Origin: Dokdonella_A sp963834755
Lineage (GTDB): Bacteria; Pseudomonadota; Gammaproteobacteria; Xanthomonadales; Rhodanobacteraceae
Assembly (NCBI GenBank): GCA_963834755.1
Contig: CAWICQ010000009.1
Location: 372,001 to 436,000, forward strand
Length of the DNA: 64,000 nt
Reading direction: 5' to 3'
Below the pieces are notes generated by a model. The model was not told where the DNA came from. It saw only the letters and a list, made by a program, of their open reading frames with translations, and searched no databases. Position numbers and translations under genes: made by a program. Within the stretch, counting starts at the first letter, position 1. Each line of letters begins with the position of its first letter. Of this stretch, positions 1 to 8,925 are shown one piece after another.

Positions 1-127
1 CCGGCTGCGAAGCCTGCGGAGTCTGGGTCTGCGCGGGCGAGGCGGCATGGTGCTTGGCGCGGGCAGCCTGGGCCGGCGGCGCGGCGAAGGCAAGAGCAAC
101 AATGAAAAGAACGTACGGCAGTTTCAT
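1..127 (-). CDS. 5' end of a secreted protein, probably D-alanyl-D-alanine carboxypeptidase (dacA-like), cut by the window edge
   Basis: The ATG is at 127-125 and the frame stays open to the window edge, giving about 42 residues. The visible part is a classical signal peptide: start MKLPYVLF, a hydrophobic core, then an AQA-A type cleavage site, followed by an Ala/Gln/Pro-rich linker. No catalytic domain is in the window. The carboxypeptidase call rests only on position: in Lysobacterales the order mltB-rlpA-dacA is usual and this gene starts 45 nt downstream of rlpA on the same strand. Secreted protein is firm; the function is inference. Confidence 0.55.
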   Translation of the reverse strand, partial: MKLPYVLFIVALAFAAPPAQAARAKHHAASPAQTQTPQASQP

Positions 128-172
128 CTGGGAAAATCGGTCCTGCGGCTCAAAGGAAGCATTGTCGCCGCT

Positions 173-1066
173 TCAGCGTTCGATCGCCACGCGCGGCGGA
201 CCGAAGCCGAGCCGTTCGATGCGCGGAGTCAGCGCATCGGCGGCCGCGACATCCGCCAGCGGACCGACGCGCACGCGATGCACGGTGCGCCCGTTGACGC
301 CGGCCGATTCGATGTCGACGTGATCGATGCCGCCGCGACGCGCGGCGTCGGCGACGCGCTCGGCGTTGGCGCGATCGCCGAATGCGCCGAGCTGCAAATA
401 AATGTGTGCGTCGGCCTGCGCAGTGACCGTCTTCGGCATCGGCGGAGGCGGCGCTTCCGGATGAGCCGGATCGAGCGCGCGCACTTCGACCAGGCCGGTG
501 CCCTTCGGCCAGATGCCGATGCGGACTGCGGCGGCGTACGAAAGATCGATCAGCCGATTCTGGTGGAACGGCCCGCGATCGTTGATGCGCACGACGACGC
601 TCTTGCCGTTGTCGAGATTCGTCACGCGCGCATAAGTCGGCAGCGGCAACGTTTTGTGCGCGGCGCTGAACGCGTACATGTCGTACGGCTCGAGCGAAGA
701 GGTCATGTAACCGTGGAATTTGTTGCCGTACCACGAAGCGATGCCGCGCTCGACGTAGCCGTGCGTGTCCTGCAGCAGGTGATAGTTCTGACCGAGCACG
801 CTGTAACTCGGATTGTTGCCGTAGCGCGCTCGCGGCTCGACTTTCGGTATCGGCTCGACGAGTTTGCTCACGTCCACGGCCGGCGCGGCGGGGCCGTCGT
901 CATGTTCCTGGCGATAGCGCTCGGCCTGTGGTCGCGACGTCTCGCGCGCGTCCGGAGTACCGCGCGCACTTTTCGCGGGTGCACCAGGATTCTCGCCGCG
1001 CGGCTTGTGACTCGCGCAAGCCGTCAGCAGCAGCGCGAGCGCGGCGCTCGTCAGCCACTTCGTCAT
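173..1066 (-). CDS. rlpA: Septal ring lytic transglycosylase lipoprotein RlpA
   Basis: Encodes 297 residues. A lipobox (LLLTAC, Cys17) predicts an outer-membrane lipoprotein. A double-psi beta-barrel domain follows at about residues 108-195, with GIASWYG at its start and the conserved RINDRGPF segment near 157. A C-terminal SPOR domain starts near 222 (IYLQLGAFGD). RlpA proteins cleave naked (denuded) glycan strands at the septum, and the SPOR domain binds those strands. The start was chosen because its ATG overlaps the mltB stop in an ATGA junction and gives the lipobox; the longer in-frame extension lies over mltB. Likely co-transcribed with mltB and the downstream carboxypeptidase-like gene. 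Confidence 0.93.
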   Translation of the reverse strand: MTKWLTSAALALLLTACASHKPRGENPGAPAKSARGTPDARETSRPQAERYRQEHDDGPAAPAVDVSKLVEPIPKVEPRARYGNNPSYSVLGQNYHLLQDTHGYVERGIASWYGNKFHGYMTSSLEPYDMYAFSAAHKTLPLPTYARVTNLDNGKSVVVRINDRGPFHQNRLIDLSYAAAVRIGIWPKGTGLVEVRALDPAHPEAPPPPMPKTVTAQADAHIYLQLGAFGDRANAERVADAARRGGIDHVDIESAGVNGRTVHRVRVGPLADVAAADALTPRIERLGFGPPRVAIER

Positions 1067-2082
1067 GGGCCCGGTTCCACGACGCCGTCCGCGATCTGCT
1101 GCGCGAGCTGGAACACCGCCATCGAATACAGCGGACTCTTGTTGTAGCGCGTGATCACGTAGAAATTCTTGAACGTGAGCCAGTATTCGGGCCCGGGATC
1201 GCCATCGAGCGTGAGCAGCGTCGAGGCAACCTCGGCGTCGACATGACTCAACGGCGCATAACCCCACGCTTCCATCTGCTGCACCGGATACACCGGCTCG
1301 CTGTTCTCCGGATGCAGGTCGCGCGCATCGGCGGCCGGCTGCGCGCGCACCGCGACCGGCGCGCCGGTTTCCCATCCGTGCGCGCTGAAATAGTTGGCGA
1401 CGCTCGCCGTGATATCCGGCAGCGAGTTCCAGAGATCGATGCGGCCGTCGCCGTCCTCGTCCTTGGCCCATTGCGCGATGCTGCTCGGCATGAACTGGCT
1501 CCAGCCCATCGCGCCGGCATAGGAGCCTTTGAGCTCGTCGATCGGATAGACGAGGTGCGTGTCGCCGAGCAGAAACAGCTGCTTCAGCTCGCCGCGAAAG
1601 AATGTCGCGCGCGGCGGATAGTGGAACGCCAGCGTCGACAGCGCGTCGATCACGCGGTACTTGCCGGTGATGCGTCCGTAGTTCGTCTCGATGCCGACGA
1701 TCGCAACGATGATCTCGGCCGGCACGCCGTATTCCTTGCCGACGCGTTCAAGCAGCGCGCGGTTTTCGCGATAGAACGCGACGCCGTCGTCGATGCGTTT
1801 GTCGGTCACGAAAATCGGCCGATATTCCTTCCATGGCTTGGACTCGGCCGGCTTCGCCATCGCATCGAGGATGCTCTGCTGAACCTTCGCGCCGGCGAGC
1901 GTCGCCAGCACGGTTTTCTCGGGCGGTCCGCCGTCCTTCGCGACTTCGGCGGCAAACGCGCGCTGATCGGCGCCGGGCGGCGCCGTAACGCCCTTTGCGA
2001 AAGAGAAACCCTGGATGCACCCGGAAAGGCCGAGCAGGAGAATGAACGACTGAACGCGCGATGCGCGGGGCCTTGCGAGCAT
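1063..2082 (-). CDS. mltB: Membrane-bound lytic murein transglycosylase B
   Basis: Encodes 339 residues. It starts with a lipoprotein signal (LLLGLSGC, Cys22). The family signature GIETNYG places the catalytic glutamate at about residue 132, and the later segment YAGAMGWSQFMPSS is typical of MltB/SLT fold enzymes. It cleaves the MurNAc-GlcNAc bond with formation of 1,6-anhydroMurNAc, acting in the periplasm on the outer-membrane side. The start at 2082 gives the lipobox directly; a longer open frame upstream has no such signal and runs towards def. The stop overlaps the rlpA start by 4 nt. Confidence 0.94.
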   Translation of the reverse strand: MLARPRASRVQSFILLLGLSGCIQGFSFAKGVTAPPGADQRAFAAEVAKDGGPPEKTVLATLAGAKVQQSILDAMAKPAESKPWKEYRPIFVTDKRIDDGVAFYRENRALLERVGKEYGVPAEIIVAIVGIETNYGRITGKYRVIDALSTLAFHYPPRATFFRGELKQLFLLGDTHLVYPIDELKGSYAGAMGWSQFMPSSIAQWAKDEDGDGRIDLWNSLPDITASVANYFSAHGWETGAPVAVRAQPAADARDLHPENSEPVYPVQQMEAWGYAPLSHVDAEVASTLLTLDGDPGPEYWLTFKNFYVITRYNKSPLYSMAVFQLAQQIADGVVEPGP

Positions 2083-2195
2083 GCCGCTAATGTAACACCG
2101 CGCGCGTGCGATGCCGCGACTTATCGGCGCAACGACGATCGAGCGCACCAGGTGACAAAGAAAATTCGCTGGTGAACGCGACGCCGGCCGTTGGC

Positions 2196-2726
2196 TCAGT
2201 CGTCCGCGGCGTCGAGACCGGGAAACAGCACGTCGTTGAAGCCGAAGCGCGTGAAATCGGTGATGCGCATCGGGTACAGGACGCCGATCAGGTGATCGCA
2301 TTCGTGCTGCACCACGCGTGCGTGGAAGCCTTCGGCGATGCGCTCGATCGGAACCCCGGCCGGATCGAAGCCGGCGTATCGAATACGCGAGTGGCGCTGG
2401 ACCACGCCGCGCATGCCGGGCACCGACAGGCAACCTTCCCAGTCTTCCTCTTTTTCCTCCGAAAGCGGCGTGATCGTCGGATTCAGCAGGATCGTGCGCG
2501 GCACCGGCGGTGCGTCGGGATAGCGATCGCTCTTGTCGAAGCCGAAGATCGCCAGTTGCAGATCGACGCCGATCTGCGGCGCCGCCAGACCGACGCCGCC
2601 GGCGGCTTCCATTGTCTCGAACATGTCGGCGATCAGCGCATGCAGTTCCGCCGTGTCGAACGCTTCGACCGGCTTTGCGACGCGCAGAAGTCGCCAGTCG
2701 CCCATTTTGAGAATCGGATGGATCAT
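2196..2726 (-). CDS. def: Peptide deformylase
   Basis: Encodes 176 residues, the usual length. All three deformylase motifs are present: GVGLAAPQIG (about 44-53), EGCLSVPG with the metal-binding Cys99, and QHECDHLIG with His141, Glu142 and His145. The enzyme removes the N-formyl group from nascent proteins using a bound Fe2+. It lies between rodA and mltB, 39 nt downstream of rodA on the same strand, so it may be read with the cell-shape genes. This is not the common def-fmt pairing, so it may be a second copy; the genome outside the window would decide. Confidence 0.95.
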   Translation of the reverse strand: MIHPILKMGDWRLLRVAKPVEAFDTAELHALIADMFETMEAAGGVGLAAPQIGVDLQLAIFGFDKSDRYPDAPPVPRTILLNPTITPLSEEKEEDWEGCLSVPGMRGVVQRHSRIRYAGFDPAGVPIERIAEGFHARVVQHECDHLIGVLYPMRITDFTRFGFNDVLFPGLDAADD

Positions 2727-2765
2727 GTGCGCGTCAGGTCGAAGTGCGGTTTCGTCGCAGCGCTG

Positions 2766-3884
2766 CTAACCGATCACCAGCTTGCGGTGCGCGTGGATCG
2801 ACATCAGCACGCCGAAGCCGGCGAGCAGCGAGACCGCCGACGTGCCGCCGTAACTCACCAGTGGCAACGGCACGCCAACGACGGGCAACAATCCGGTGAT
2901 CATGCCGCCGTTGACGATCACATAGACGAACAGCGCCATGCTGATCGCGCCTGACAGCAGTCGCGAGTAAGTGTCCTTCGCGTTCGCCGCGATCCACAGG
3001 CAGCGCGCGATGACAAACGCATACAGCACCAGCAAGATCAGTACGCCGACCAGTCCCCATTCTTCCGCGAACACCGAGAAGATGAAATCGGTGGTGTGCT
3101 CGGGCAGGAATTCGAGACGCGACTGCGTGCCGTGATGCCAGCCTTTGCCCCACAGGCCGCCGGAACCGACGGCGATCTGCGACTGGATGATGTGCCAACC
3201 GTTGCCGAGCGGATCGGCTTCGGGATCGAGCAAGGTGAGCACGCGATTGCGCTGGTAGTCGTGCAGGAAATGCCAGCCGACCGGAATCGCCGCGGCGAAT
3301 GCGCCGAGCAGCAGCCCGATGCGCCACCACGCAAGGCCCGACAGGAAGATGCCGAACACGCCGCTCGCCGCGATCAGAAGCGCCGTGCCGAGATCGGGCT
3401 GCTCGGTGATCAATCCGACCGGAATCACGATCAGCACGCCGACCGCGGCGAGCGTGATCCAGCCCGGCGGCAGCGGGCGGCCGTTGAGATACCACGCGAC
3501 CATCATCGGCATGGTCAGCTTCAGAAGTTCGGACGGCTGAAACCGCACGATGCCGAGATCGAGCCAGCGATGCGCGCCGCGTCCTTCGCCGAGCAGCGCG
3601 ACTGCGACCAGCAACACGACGCTGCCGACGTAGAGCCACGGTGTCCAGTTACGCAGGACGATCGGCGGCACGCGTGCGATCAGCAGCATCAGCACGAGGC
3701 CGAGCACGAAGCGCAGCGATTGTGCGATGACCATGCCGCGATCGAGATCGCTCGCGCTGTACAACGTCGCGAGACCGACGCCCATCAACGCCAGGAGACC
3801 GCATAGCAGAGGTACATCGAGGCGCGGCTTGCGCCAGCTCGAGACGAGCCGGTAGCGCAGATTGGCGATGACGTCGTCGAGCAT
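2766..3884 (-). CDS. rodA: Rod shape-determining SEDS glycosyltransferase RodA
   Basis: Encodes 372 residues with about ten hydrophobic segments. SEDS hallmarks are visible: RFQPSELLKL in the first half and GLLPVVGVPLPLVSYGGTS near the C-terminus. RodA polymerises lipid II into lateral-wall glycan together with PBP2. Its ATG shares one base with the mrdA stop (TGATG), implying translational coupling, which matches their action as one complex. It belongs to the mre-mrd-rod run transcribed leftwards. Confidence 0.95.
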   Translation of the reverse strand: MLDDVIANLRYRLVSSWRKPRLDVPLLCGLLALMGVGLATLYSASDLDRGMVIAQSLRFVLGLVLMLLIARVPPIVLRNWTPWLYVGSVVLLVAVALLGEGRGAHRWLDLGIVRFQPSELLKLTMPMMVAWYLNGRPLPPGWITLAAVGVLIVIPVGLITEQPDLGTALLIAASGVFGIFLSGLAWWRIGLLLGAFAAAIPVGWHFLHDYQRNRVLTLLDPEADPLGNGWHIIQSQIAVGSGGLWGKGWHHGTQSRLEFLPEHTTDFIFSVFAEEWGLVGVLILLVLYAFVIARCLWIAANAKDTYSRLLSGAISMALFVYVIVNGGMITGLLPVVGVPLPLVSYGGTSAVSLLAGFGVLMSIHAHRKLVIG

Positions 3885-5788
3885 CAGCGCTGCTCCGCGC
3901 CGGTGTCGGCGACGCTGGCGCTTGCCGCGGTGCGTGCGCGTTCGGCTTCATCGATCGGCAGCCACGCGTCGAGGATTTTTCGCGCGATCGGCGCGGCATC
4001 GTGCGCACCGCTGCGGCCCGCTTCGAGCGCGACGGCAACCGCGATGCGTGCGTCGTCGGCGGGCGTGAATGCTTCGAACAGCACGCGATGGCGCTCGATC
4101 GGACTGTCGCTGATGCTGGTCCATTCTTCGGTCGTGCGTGAATAGCGCTCGGCCGTGCCGGTCTTGCCGGCGATCTGATACGGAAAGTGATCGTTGATGC
4201 CGTGCGCGGTGCCGGTGTTGACGGCCTCGACCATGCCCTTCTGCACCCAGTGCCAATTGGCCGGATTCTTGATGATGTTCGGCTTCGGCGCCGGCGGAGG
4301 GATCAGCTCGCGTTTGCTGTCGATGCCCGACTGCAGCGCGCGCAGCAGATGGAACGTGTGCGGCACGCCCTGCGCCGCCACAATCGACACCGCCTGCGCC
4401 AGCTGCAGCGGCGTCACGACCCAATAACCTTGGCCGATGCCGGCGATGACCGTCTCGCCCGGATACCACGGCTGGTTGAAGCGGCCGCGCTTCCATTCCT
4501 GCGACGGCAGCACGCCGGCGCTTTCGCCGTTGAGATCGATGCCGGTCGGCTGGCCGAAGCCGAGCTTGCCCATGAAGGCGCTCAGCCGGTCGATGCCCAT
4601 GTCGTAGGCGAGCGAATAGAAATATGTGTTGACCGATTGCGCGATCGCCTGCACGAGATCGACGCGGCCGTGGCCGCCGCGCTTGTCGTCACGATAAGCA
4701 CGCGACTGGCCGGGAATGTAAAACTCCCCGACCGACAGCACGGTGTCTTCGGGTTTGCGCAAGCCGAGCTCAAGGCCGCCCAGCGCCATGAACGGTTTCA
4801 CCGTCGATCCCGGCGCGTAACCGCCGCGCAATGCGCGATCGAGCAGCGGCTTGTCGGGGTCGTTGAGCAACGCCGCATAGTCGGCGCTGGCGATACCGTT
4901 GACGAATGGATTCGGATCGAAGCTCGGCACGCTGACCATCGCCAGCACTTCGCCGTTGCGCGGATCGACCGCGATCGCGGCGCCGGCGCGCCCGTCGAAC
5001 GCGGCTTCGGCGGCTTCCTGCAAGTGCGCGTCGATGGTGAGATAAAGGTTCTCGCCGGGCTTGGGCGCGACGCGCGGCTCGAGCACGCGCATCGGCCGAT
5101 GATCGGCGTTCACTTCGACCTGCTCGTAGCCGGGCTCGCCGTGCAGGCGATCTTCGTAAAAGCGCTCGATGCCGGTCTTGCCAACGTGCGTGGTGCCGGC
5201 GTATTCGCCCTTGTCGAGGCGCGTCAGATCGTTTTCGTCGATGCGGCCGACATAGCCGACGACGTGCGAGAACTCCTGACCGAGCGGATACGAACGCGTG
5301 AGGTACGGCACCACGTCGACGCCGGGGAACGCCCAGCGATTGACCGCGAACCGCGCGATTTCCTCTTCGGACAATTTGAGTCGCAGCGGTATCCCTTGAT
5401 ACGCGTGCTTGCTCCGGCGCAACGCGTTGAAGCGCTCGATGTCGTCGTCGCTGAGCGGCACGACCTGGCGCAGCGCCGCCAGCATCTTGTCCATGTTCTT
5501 GACCTGCTCGGGCGTCACTTCGAGCCGAAACGCGGCGACGTTGTCGGCGAGCAGCACGCCGTTGCGGTCGTAGATGAGCCCGCGTCCGGGCGCGAGCGGA
5601 CGAGTCACGATGCGATTCGAATCCGAGCGCAGCGCGAATTCGTCGTGGCGCGTGATCTCCAGATACGCGAAACGCACGCCGAGGCCGATCAGGCACGCGG
5701 CGATGATCAGGAATCCGATCACCGCGCGCCGCCGGAACGCGCCCGCTTCCTGGCGCGTGTCCTTCAGAGGCTTGAGCAGACCGGCCAT
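3884..5788 (-). CDS. mrdA: Penicillin-binding protein 2, elongasome transpeptidase
   Basis: Encodes 634 residues. One N-terminal membrane helix sits at about 22-42. A PBP dimerisation domain follows, then the transpeptidase domain with all three active-site motifs: STVK at 328-331, SVN at 385-387 and KTG at 542-544. It cross-links peptidoglycan for side-wall elongation and works with RodA. It is 10 nt downstream of mreD and overlaps rodA by one base, so the shape genes mreD-mrdA-rodA form a tight unit. Confidence 0.95.
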   Translation of the reverse strand: MAGLLKPLKDTRQEAGAFRRRAVIGFLIIAACLIGLGVRFAYLEITRHDEFALRSDSNRIVTRPLAPGRGLIYDRNGVLLADNVAAFRLEVTPEQVKNMDKMLAALRQVVPLSDDDIERFNALRRSKHAYQGIPLRLKLSEEEIARFAVNRWAFPGVDVVPYLTRSYPLGQEFSHVVGYVGRIDENDLTRLDKGEYAGTTHVGKTGIERFYEDRLHGEPGYEQVEVNADHRPMRVLEPRVAPKPGENLYLTIDAHLQEAAEAAFDGRAGAAIAVDPRNGEVLAMVSVPSFDPNPFVNGIASADYAALLNDPDKPLLDRALRGGYAPGSTVKPFMALGGLELGLRKPEDTVLSVGEFYIPGQSRAYRDDKRGGHGRVDLVQAIAQSVNTYFYSLAYDMGIDRLSAFMGKLGFGQPTGIDLNGESAGVLPSQEWKRGRFNQPWYPGETVIAGIGQGYWVVTPLQLAQAVSIVAAQGVPHTFHLLRALQSGIDSKRELIPPPAPKPNIIKNPANWHWVQKGMVEAVNTGTAHGINDHFPYQIAGKTGTAERYSRTTEEWTSISDSPIERHRVLFEAFTPADDARIAVAVALEAGRSGAHDAAPIARKILDAWLPIDEAERARTAASASVADTGAEQR

Positions 5789-5798
5789 CGTCGGCGCC

Positions 5799-6290
5799 TC
5801 ACGAATCGCCGATGCGCAGGCGCCCGCGCAGATCGTCGAGCGCGAGGAACACGAACGGCCACAGCATCATCCCGACCAGCGGCGACAGCCAGAACACCGG
5901 CGAGGGCATCGGATCGCCGGCGAAACCGCGCACCATGATCACGACGATGCGATCGTTGAGCAGCAACGCGAACACCGCGAGCGCCTGCTGCCACATCGGG
6001 AAAAACCGCAGCCGCGCGCGAAAACGCAGCACGATGAAAATCATCACGACCAGACGCAGCGCCTGTTCAGCCAGTAGCTCACCGCTGAGCAGATCCCCCG
6101 CGAGCCCGATCATGAACGCAAAGCCGAGCCCGACGCGCTCGGGCGTTTCGATCGCCCAATACATCAGAACGAGACCCACCCAATACGGTTTCAGCGGCGC
6201 CAACAATTCCGGCAGCGGCATCAGCTGCAGCAGGAACGCAAACGCGATGCTGCCGGCGAACAACCACGCACGGGCGCGATTACGGTTCAT
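5799..6290 (-). CDS. mreD: Rod shape-determining protein MreD
   Basis: Encodes 163 residues, the usual MreD length, with about five hydrophobic helices. It is an inner-membrane component of the elongasome. A longer reading from 6332 is possible, but its extra 14 residues lie inside the 87-bp repeat immediately upstream, so the internal ATG at 6290 (MNRNRARAW) is preferred. Identification rests on its place between mreC and mrdA plus hydrophobicity and length, because MreD sequences are poorly conserved. Confidence 0.88.
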   Translation of the reverse strand: MNRNRARAWLFAGSIAFAFLLQLMPLPELLAPLKPYWVGLVLMYWAIETPERVGLGFAFMIGLAGDLLSGELLAEQALRLVVMIFIVLRFRARLRFFPMWQQALAVFALLLNDRIVVIMVRGFAGDPMPSPVFWLSPLVGMMLWPFVFLALDDLRGRLRIGDS

Positions 6291-6293
6291 GAC

Positions 6294-6554
6294 CGCTTCA
6301 ATGAAATAACGCAGTCGCGCATCGCGCGACAATCACTCCCCCTCTCCCGCATCGGCGGGAGAGGGTACGGGGTGAGGGCACGCTTCAATGAAATAACGCA
6401 GTCGCGCACAGCGCGACAATCACTCCCCCTCTCCCGCATCGGCGGGAGAGGGTACGGGGTGAGGGCACGCTTCAATGAAATAACGCAGTCGCGCACAGCG
6501 CGACAATCACTCCCCCTCTCCCGCTTCAGCGGGAGAGGGTACGGGGTGAGGGCA
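6294..6554. repeat. Three tandem 87-bp units carrying REP-like palindromes, between mreC and mreD
   Basis: Copies start at 6294, 6381 and 6468, so the period is exactly 87 bp. The units differ at only a few bases. Each holds a strong hairpin built on CCCTCTCCCGC / GCGGGAGAGGG followed by GGTGAGGGCA. The array fills the whole mreC-mreD gap inside a leftward operon, so every mreD-mrdA-rodA transcript from an upstream promoter would carry three hairpins. Confidence 0.95.
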
Positions 6555-6573
6555 CGCTCGCGACAACATTCCA

Positions 6574-7515
6574 TCACGGCTGCTCGCCCTTCGCCGCCGC
6601 CGAAGCCGGCGCCGGCCCAGCCAATTCTCGCGGCGGACCGGTTTGATCCAGCGGCGCCGGCGCGCCGTACGGCTGCGGCTGATCGCGCAACAGCAACACA
6701 TCGTCACTGCGATCGAGCGCCGCCGCGGGACGCGCCTGCGCCGACGCGAAGAGACTGCTCGCATCGGTGCTGATCGAAAGAATCTCGCCGACCGGGAATC
6801 CCGCCGGAAAGCGCCCGCCGAGTCCCGAAGTCACCAGCCGGTCGCCGACCTGCACGTCCGCGCTGATCGGAATGTTCGGCAGCTCCAGCCGACCGATCGC
6901 GCCGGTGCCGTACGCGATCGTGCGCAGGCCCGAGCGTTCGACCATGACCGGGATCGCGTGCGTCGGATCGGTGATCAGCATCACGACCGACGTGTTCGCC
7001 ATCACCTCGACGACCTGGCCCATGATGCCGTGCGCATCGATCACCGGCTGGCCGACCGTGACGCCTTGATTCGAGCCGGCGTTGAGCACGACACGCGGCC
7101 GGAACGGATCGAGATCGACGTTGACCAGCCGCGCCAGCTGCACCGAAAGGCCGAGGCTGTTCTGCGCGTCGAGCAGATCTTTCAGGCGCGCGTTCTGCGC
7201 GACCAGCGCGTCGAGCCGGTTGAGCCGCGCTTGCGCGAGCAGCAGCGCATCGCGCAGCTCGCGATTTTCTTTCGCCAAGGTGTCCTGCGAGACGACCGCG
7301 GTGCGCGTCGCGCGCGCGATGTCGGCCGGGAACGCAGCGATGCGATAGGCCGGCTCGACCAGCGCACCGGATATCCGGCGCAGCGTCTGCAGATAACCGG
7401 CTCGATGATCGACGACCATCAGGATCGTTGCGAGACCGAGATAGGCGATCAGCCGCAGCGTGCTCGCCGTGCCTTCGGCGAACAGGTTGGCGGTGCCGTT
7501 GCGGGCGATGGCCAC
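6574..7515 (-). CDS. mreC: Rod shape-determining protein MreC
   Basis: Encodes 313 residues. One N-terminal membrane helix lies at about 20-37. A coiled-coil stretch rich in Leu/Ala/Arg (about 75-115) precedes the beta-sandwich domain, with NAGSNQGVTVGQPVID and GIMGQVVEV, followed by VMLITDP. The C-terminus is a Pro/Ala-rich tail. MreC is the periplasmic scaffold linking MreB/MreD to PBP2. It lies between mreB and mreD on the same strand, with 139 nt to mreB and 283 nt of repeat-filled DNA to mreD. Confidence 0.94.
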   Translation of the reverse strand: MAIARNGTANLFAEGTASTLRLIAYLGLATILMVVDHRAGYLQTLRRISGALVEPAYRIAAFPADIARATRTAVVSQDTLAKENRELRDALLLAQARLNRLDALVAQNARLKDLLDAQNSLGLSVQLARLVNVDLDPFRPRVVLNAGSNQGVTVGQPVIDAHGIMGQVVEVMANTSVVMLITDPTHAIPVMVERSGLRTIAYGTGAIGRLELPNIPISADVQVGDRLVTSGLGGRFPAGFPVGEILSISTDASSLFASAQARPAAALDRSDDVLLLRDQPQPYGAPAPLDQTGPPRELAGPAPASAAAKGEQP

Positions 7516-7527
7516 GGTTTAAAAGCT

Positions 7528-7647
7528 GGGATTCGGGATTCGAGATTAGGGATTCGAAAAAACGATGCGAATCGGGTTCTCGCTTACCCTACTCCGCGAT
7601 GGCCGCAAATCGTAGCGCCGCAACACGTATCTCGAATCCCGAATCCC
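7528..7647. repeat. Perfect 19-bp inverted repeat between mreB and mreC
   Basis: The left arm at 7528-7546 (GGGATTCGGGATTCGAGAT) is the exact reverse complement of the right arm at 7629-7647, with an 82-nt centre. The arms are made of repeated GGATTCG-like words. A related element (GGGAA/TTCCC words) lies between cydB and cydX. In RNA the arms could form a long stem between the mreB stop and the mreC start. Confidence 0.85.
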
Positions 7648-7654
7648 GCTCTTC

Positions 7655-8701
7655 TCATTCCGGCGCGAAGAAATCGCTGCCGTGCTGATCGATGAGCTCG
7701 AGCGCCCGACCGCCGCCGCGAGCGACGCAGGTCAAAGGATCGTCGGCCACGTGCACGTGCAGCCCGGTTTCCTCGGAGATCAGGCGATCCAGATCGCGCA
7801 GCAGTGCGCCGCCGCCGGTCAGCACGATGCCGCGCTCGGCGACATCCGAGCAAAGCTCGGGCGGCGTCTGCTCGAGCGCGCTCTTGACCGCGCTGACGAT
7901 GCCGGACAGCGGCTCGTGCAGCGCTTCGAGGATCTCGTTCGAATTCACCGAGAACATGCGCGGCACGCCCTCGGCGAGGTTGCGGCCGGAAACTTCGATC
8001 TCGCGCACCTCCGCCTGCGGATAGGCGCAGCCGATTTCCATCTTGATGCGCTCGGCGGTCGATTCGCCGATCAGCGTGCCGTGGTTGCGGCGCACGTAGT
8101 TGATGATCGCCTCGTCGAAGCGGTCGCCGCCGATGCGCACCGATTGCGAATAGACGATGCCGTTCAGCGAGATCACGGCGACTTCCGAGGTGCCGCCGCC
8201 GACGTCGAGCACCATCGAGCCGCGCGCTTCGTGCACCGGAATGCCGGCACCGATCGCCGCGGCCATCGGTTCTTCGATCAGATACACGTCGCGCGCGCCG
8301 GCGGATTCCGCCGATTCCTTGATCGCGCGGCGCTCGACCTGGGTCGAACCGCACGGCACGCAGACGAGCACGCGCGGGCTCGGCCGGAACAGGCGCGAGC
8401 GATGCACCTTCTTGATGAACTGCTTGAGCATTTCCTCGGTCATCGTGAAGTCGGCGATGACGCCGTCCTTCATGGGCCGGATCGTGACGATGTTGCCGGG
8501 CGTCCTGCCGAGCATGCGCTTGGCGTCGCCGCCGACGGCCGCGACCGAGCGCGGGCCGCCGGGTCCGCGATCCTGGCGGATCGCGACGACCGAGGGTTCG
8601 TTGAGCACGATGCCCTGCCCGCGGACGTAGATCAGCGTGTTGGCAGTGCCGAGATCGATCGAGAGATCGTTGGAGAAGAGTCCGCGTAAACCTTTGAACA
8701 T
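7655..8701 (-). CDS. mreB: Actin-like rod shape-determining protein MreB
   Basis: Encodes 348 residues, the standard length. Nucleotide-binding motifs of the actin fold are clear: the phosphate-1 loop SIDLGTANTLIYVRG near the N-terminus, the phosphate-2 region LDVGGGTSEVAVISL, and the late adenosine motif VLTGGGALLRDLD. MreB forms membrane-bound filaments that position the elongation machinery. It is the first gene of the leftward mreBCD-mrdA-rodA run, and its promoter should lie in the 224-nt divergent gap at 8702-8925. Confidence 0.97.
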   Translation of the reverse strand: MFKGLRGLFSNDLSIDLGTANTLIYVRGQGIVLNEPSVVAIRQDRGPGGPRSVAAVGGDAKRMLGRTPGNIVTIRPMKDGVIADFTMTEEMLKQFIKKVHRSRLFRPSPRVLVCVPCGSTQVERRAIKESAESAGARDVYLIEEPMAAAIGAGIPVHEARGSMVLDVGGGTSEVAVISLNGIVYSQSVRIGGDRFDEAIINYVRRNHGTLIGESTAERIKMEIGCAYPQAEVREIEVSGRNLAEGVPRMFSVNSNEILEALHEPLSGIVSAVKSALEQTPPELCSDVAERGIVLTGGGALLRDLDRLISEETGLHVHVADDPLTCVARGGGRALELIDQHGSDFFAPE

Positions 8702-8925
8702 GAGCGCGGCGCGAGCCTTGTTATGGAGTGAAGAAAAAGCGCGCCAGTCTAGTCAGTGGGACTCCGGCGGGCAAGCGAAAATGGGTTAAAAAAGCCACGC
8801 AGGACACGGATTTCATGGGCTCCAGCGAGCCGCCACCGCAGCCGACCGGACGAGATTGCCGCCGAATCTGCGACAATCCGCGCCGCCGCGAACACCTGCG
8901 GCAGCCCACCCACGCGGAACCACCG
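8702..8925. other. Divergent intergenic region between mreB and the PfkB-family kinase
   Basis: This 224-nt gap must hold the leftward mreB promoter and the rightward kinase promoter. An A/T-richer patch near 8724-8736 (GAAGAAAAAGC on the plus strand) lies just upstream of mreB. I could not assign -35/-10 boxes with confidence. Confidence 0.4.

Noticed and set aside
4187..5938. Open frame of 583 codons on the plus strand opposite mrdA
   Set aside because: It is the antisense of mrdA with an Arg/Val/Asp-rich composition typical of shadow frames in GC-rich DNA. All PBP2 motifs are on the minus strand.
6294..6554. CRISPR array
   Set aside because: The three units are full-length tandem copies with no variable spacers, and no cas genes are present. 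They are REP-like tandem repeats.
6291..6577. Minus-strand frame of 96 codons across the 87-bp repeats
   Set aside because: Its protein is three copies of the same repeat translation (ALTPYPLPPMRERG), the standard product of REP DNA. Repeats of length divisible by three stay open by chance.
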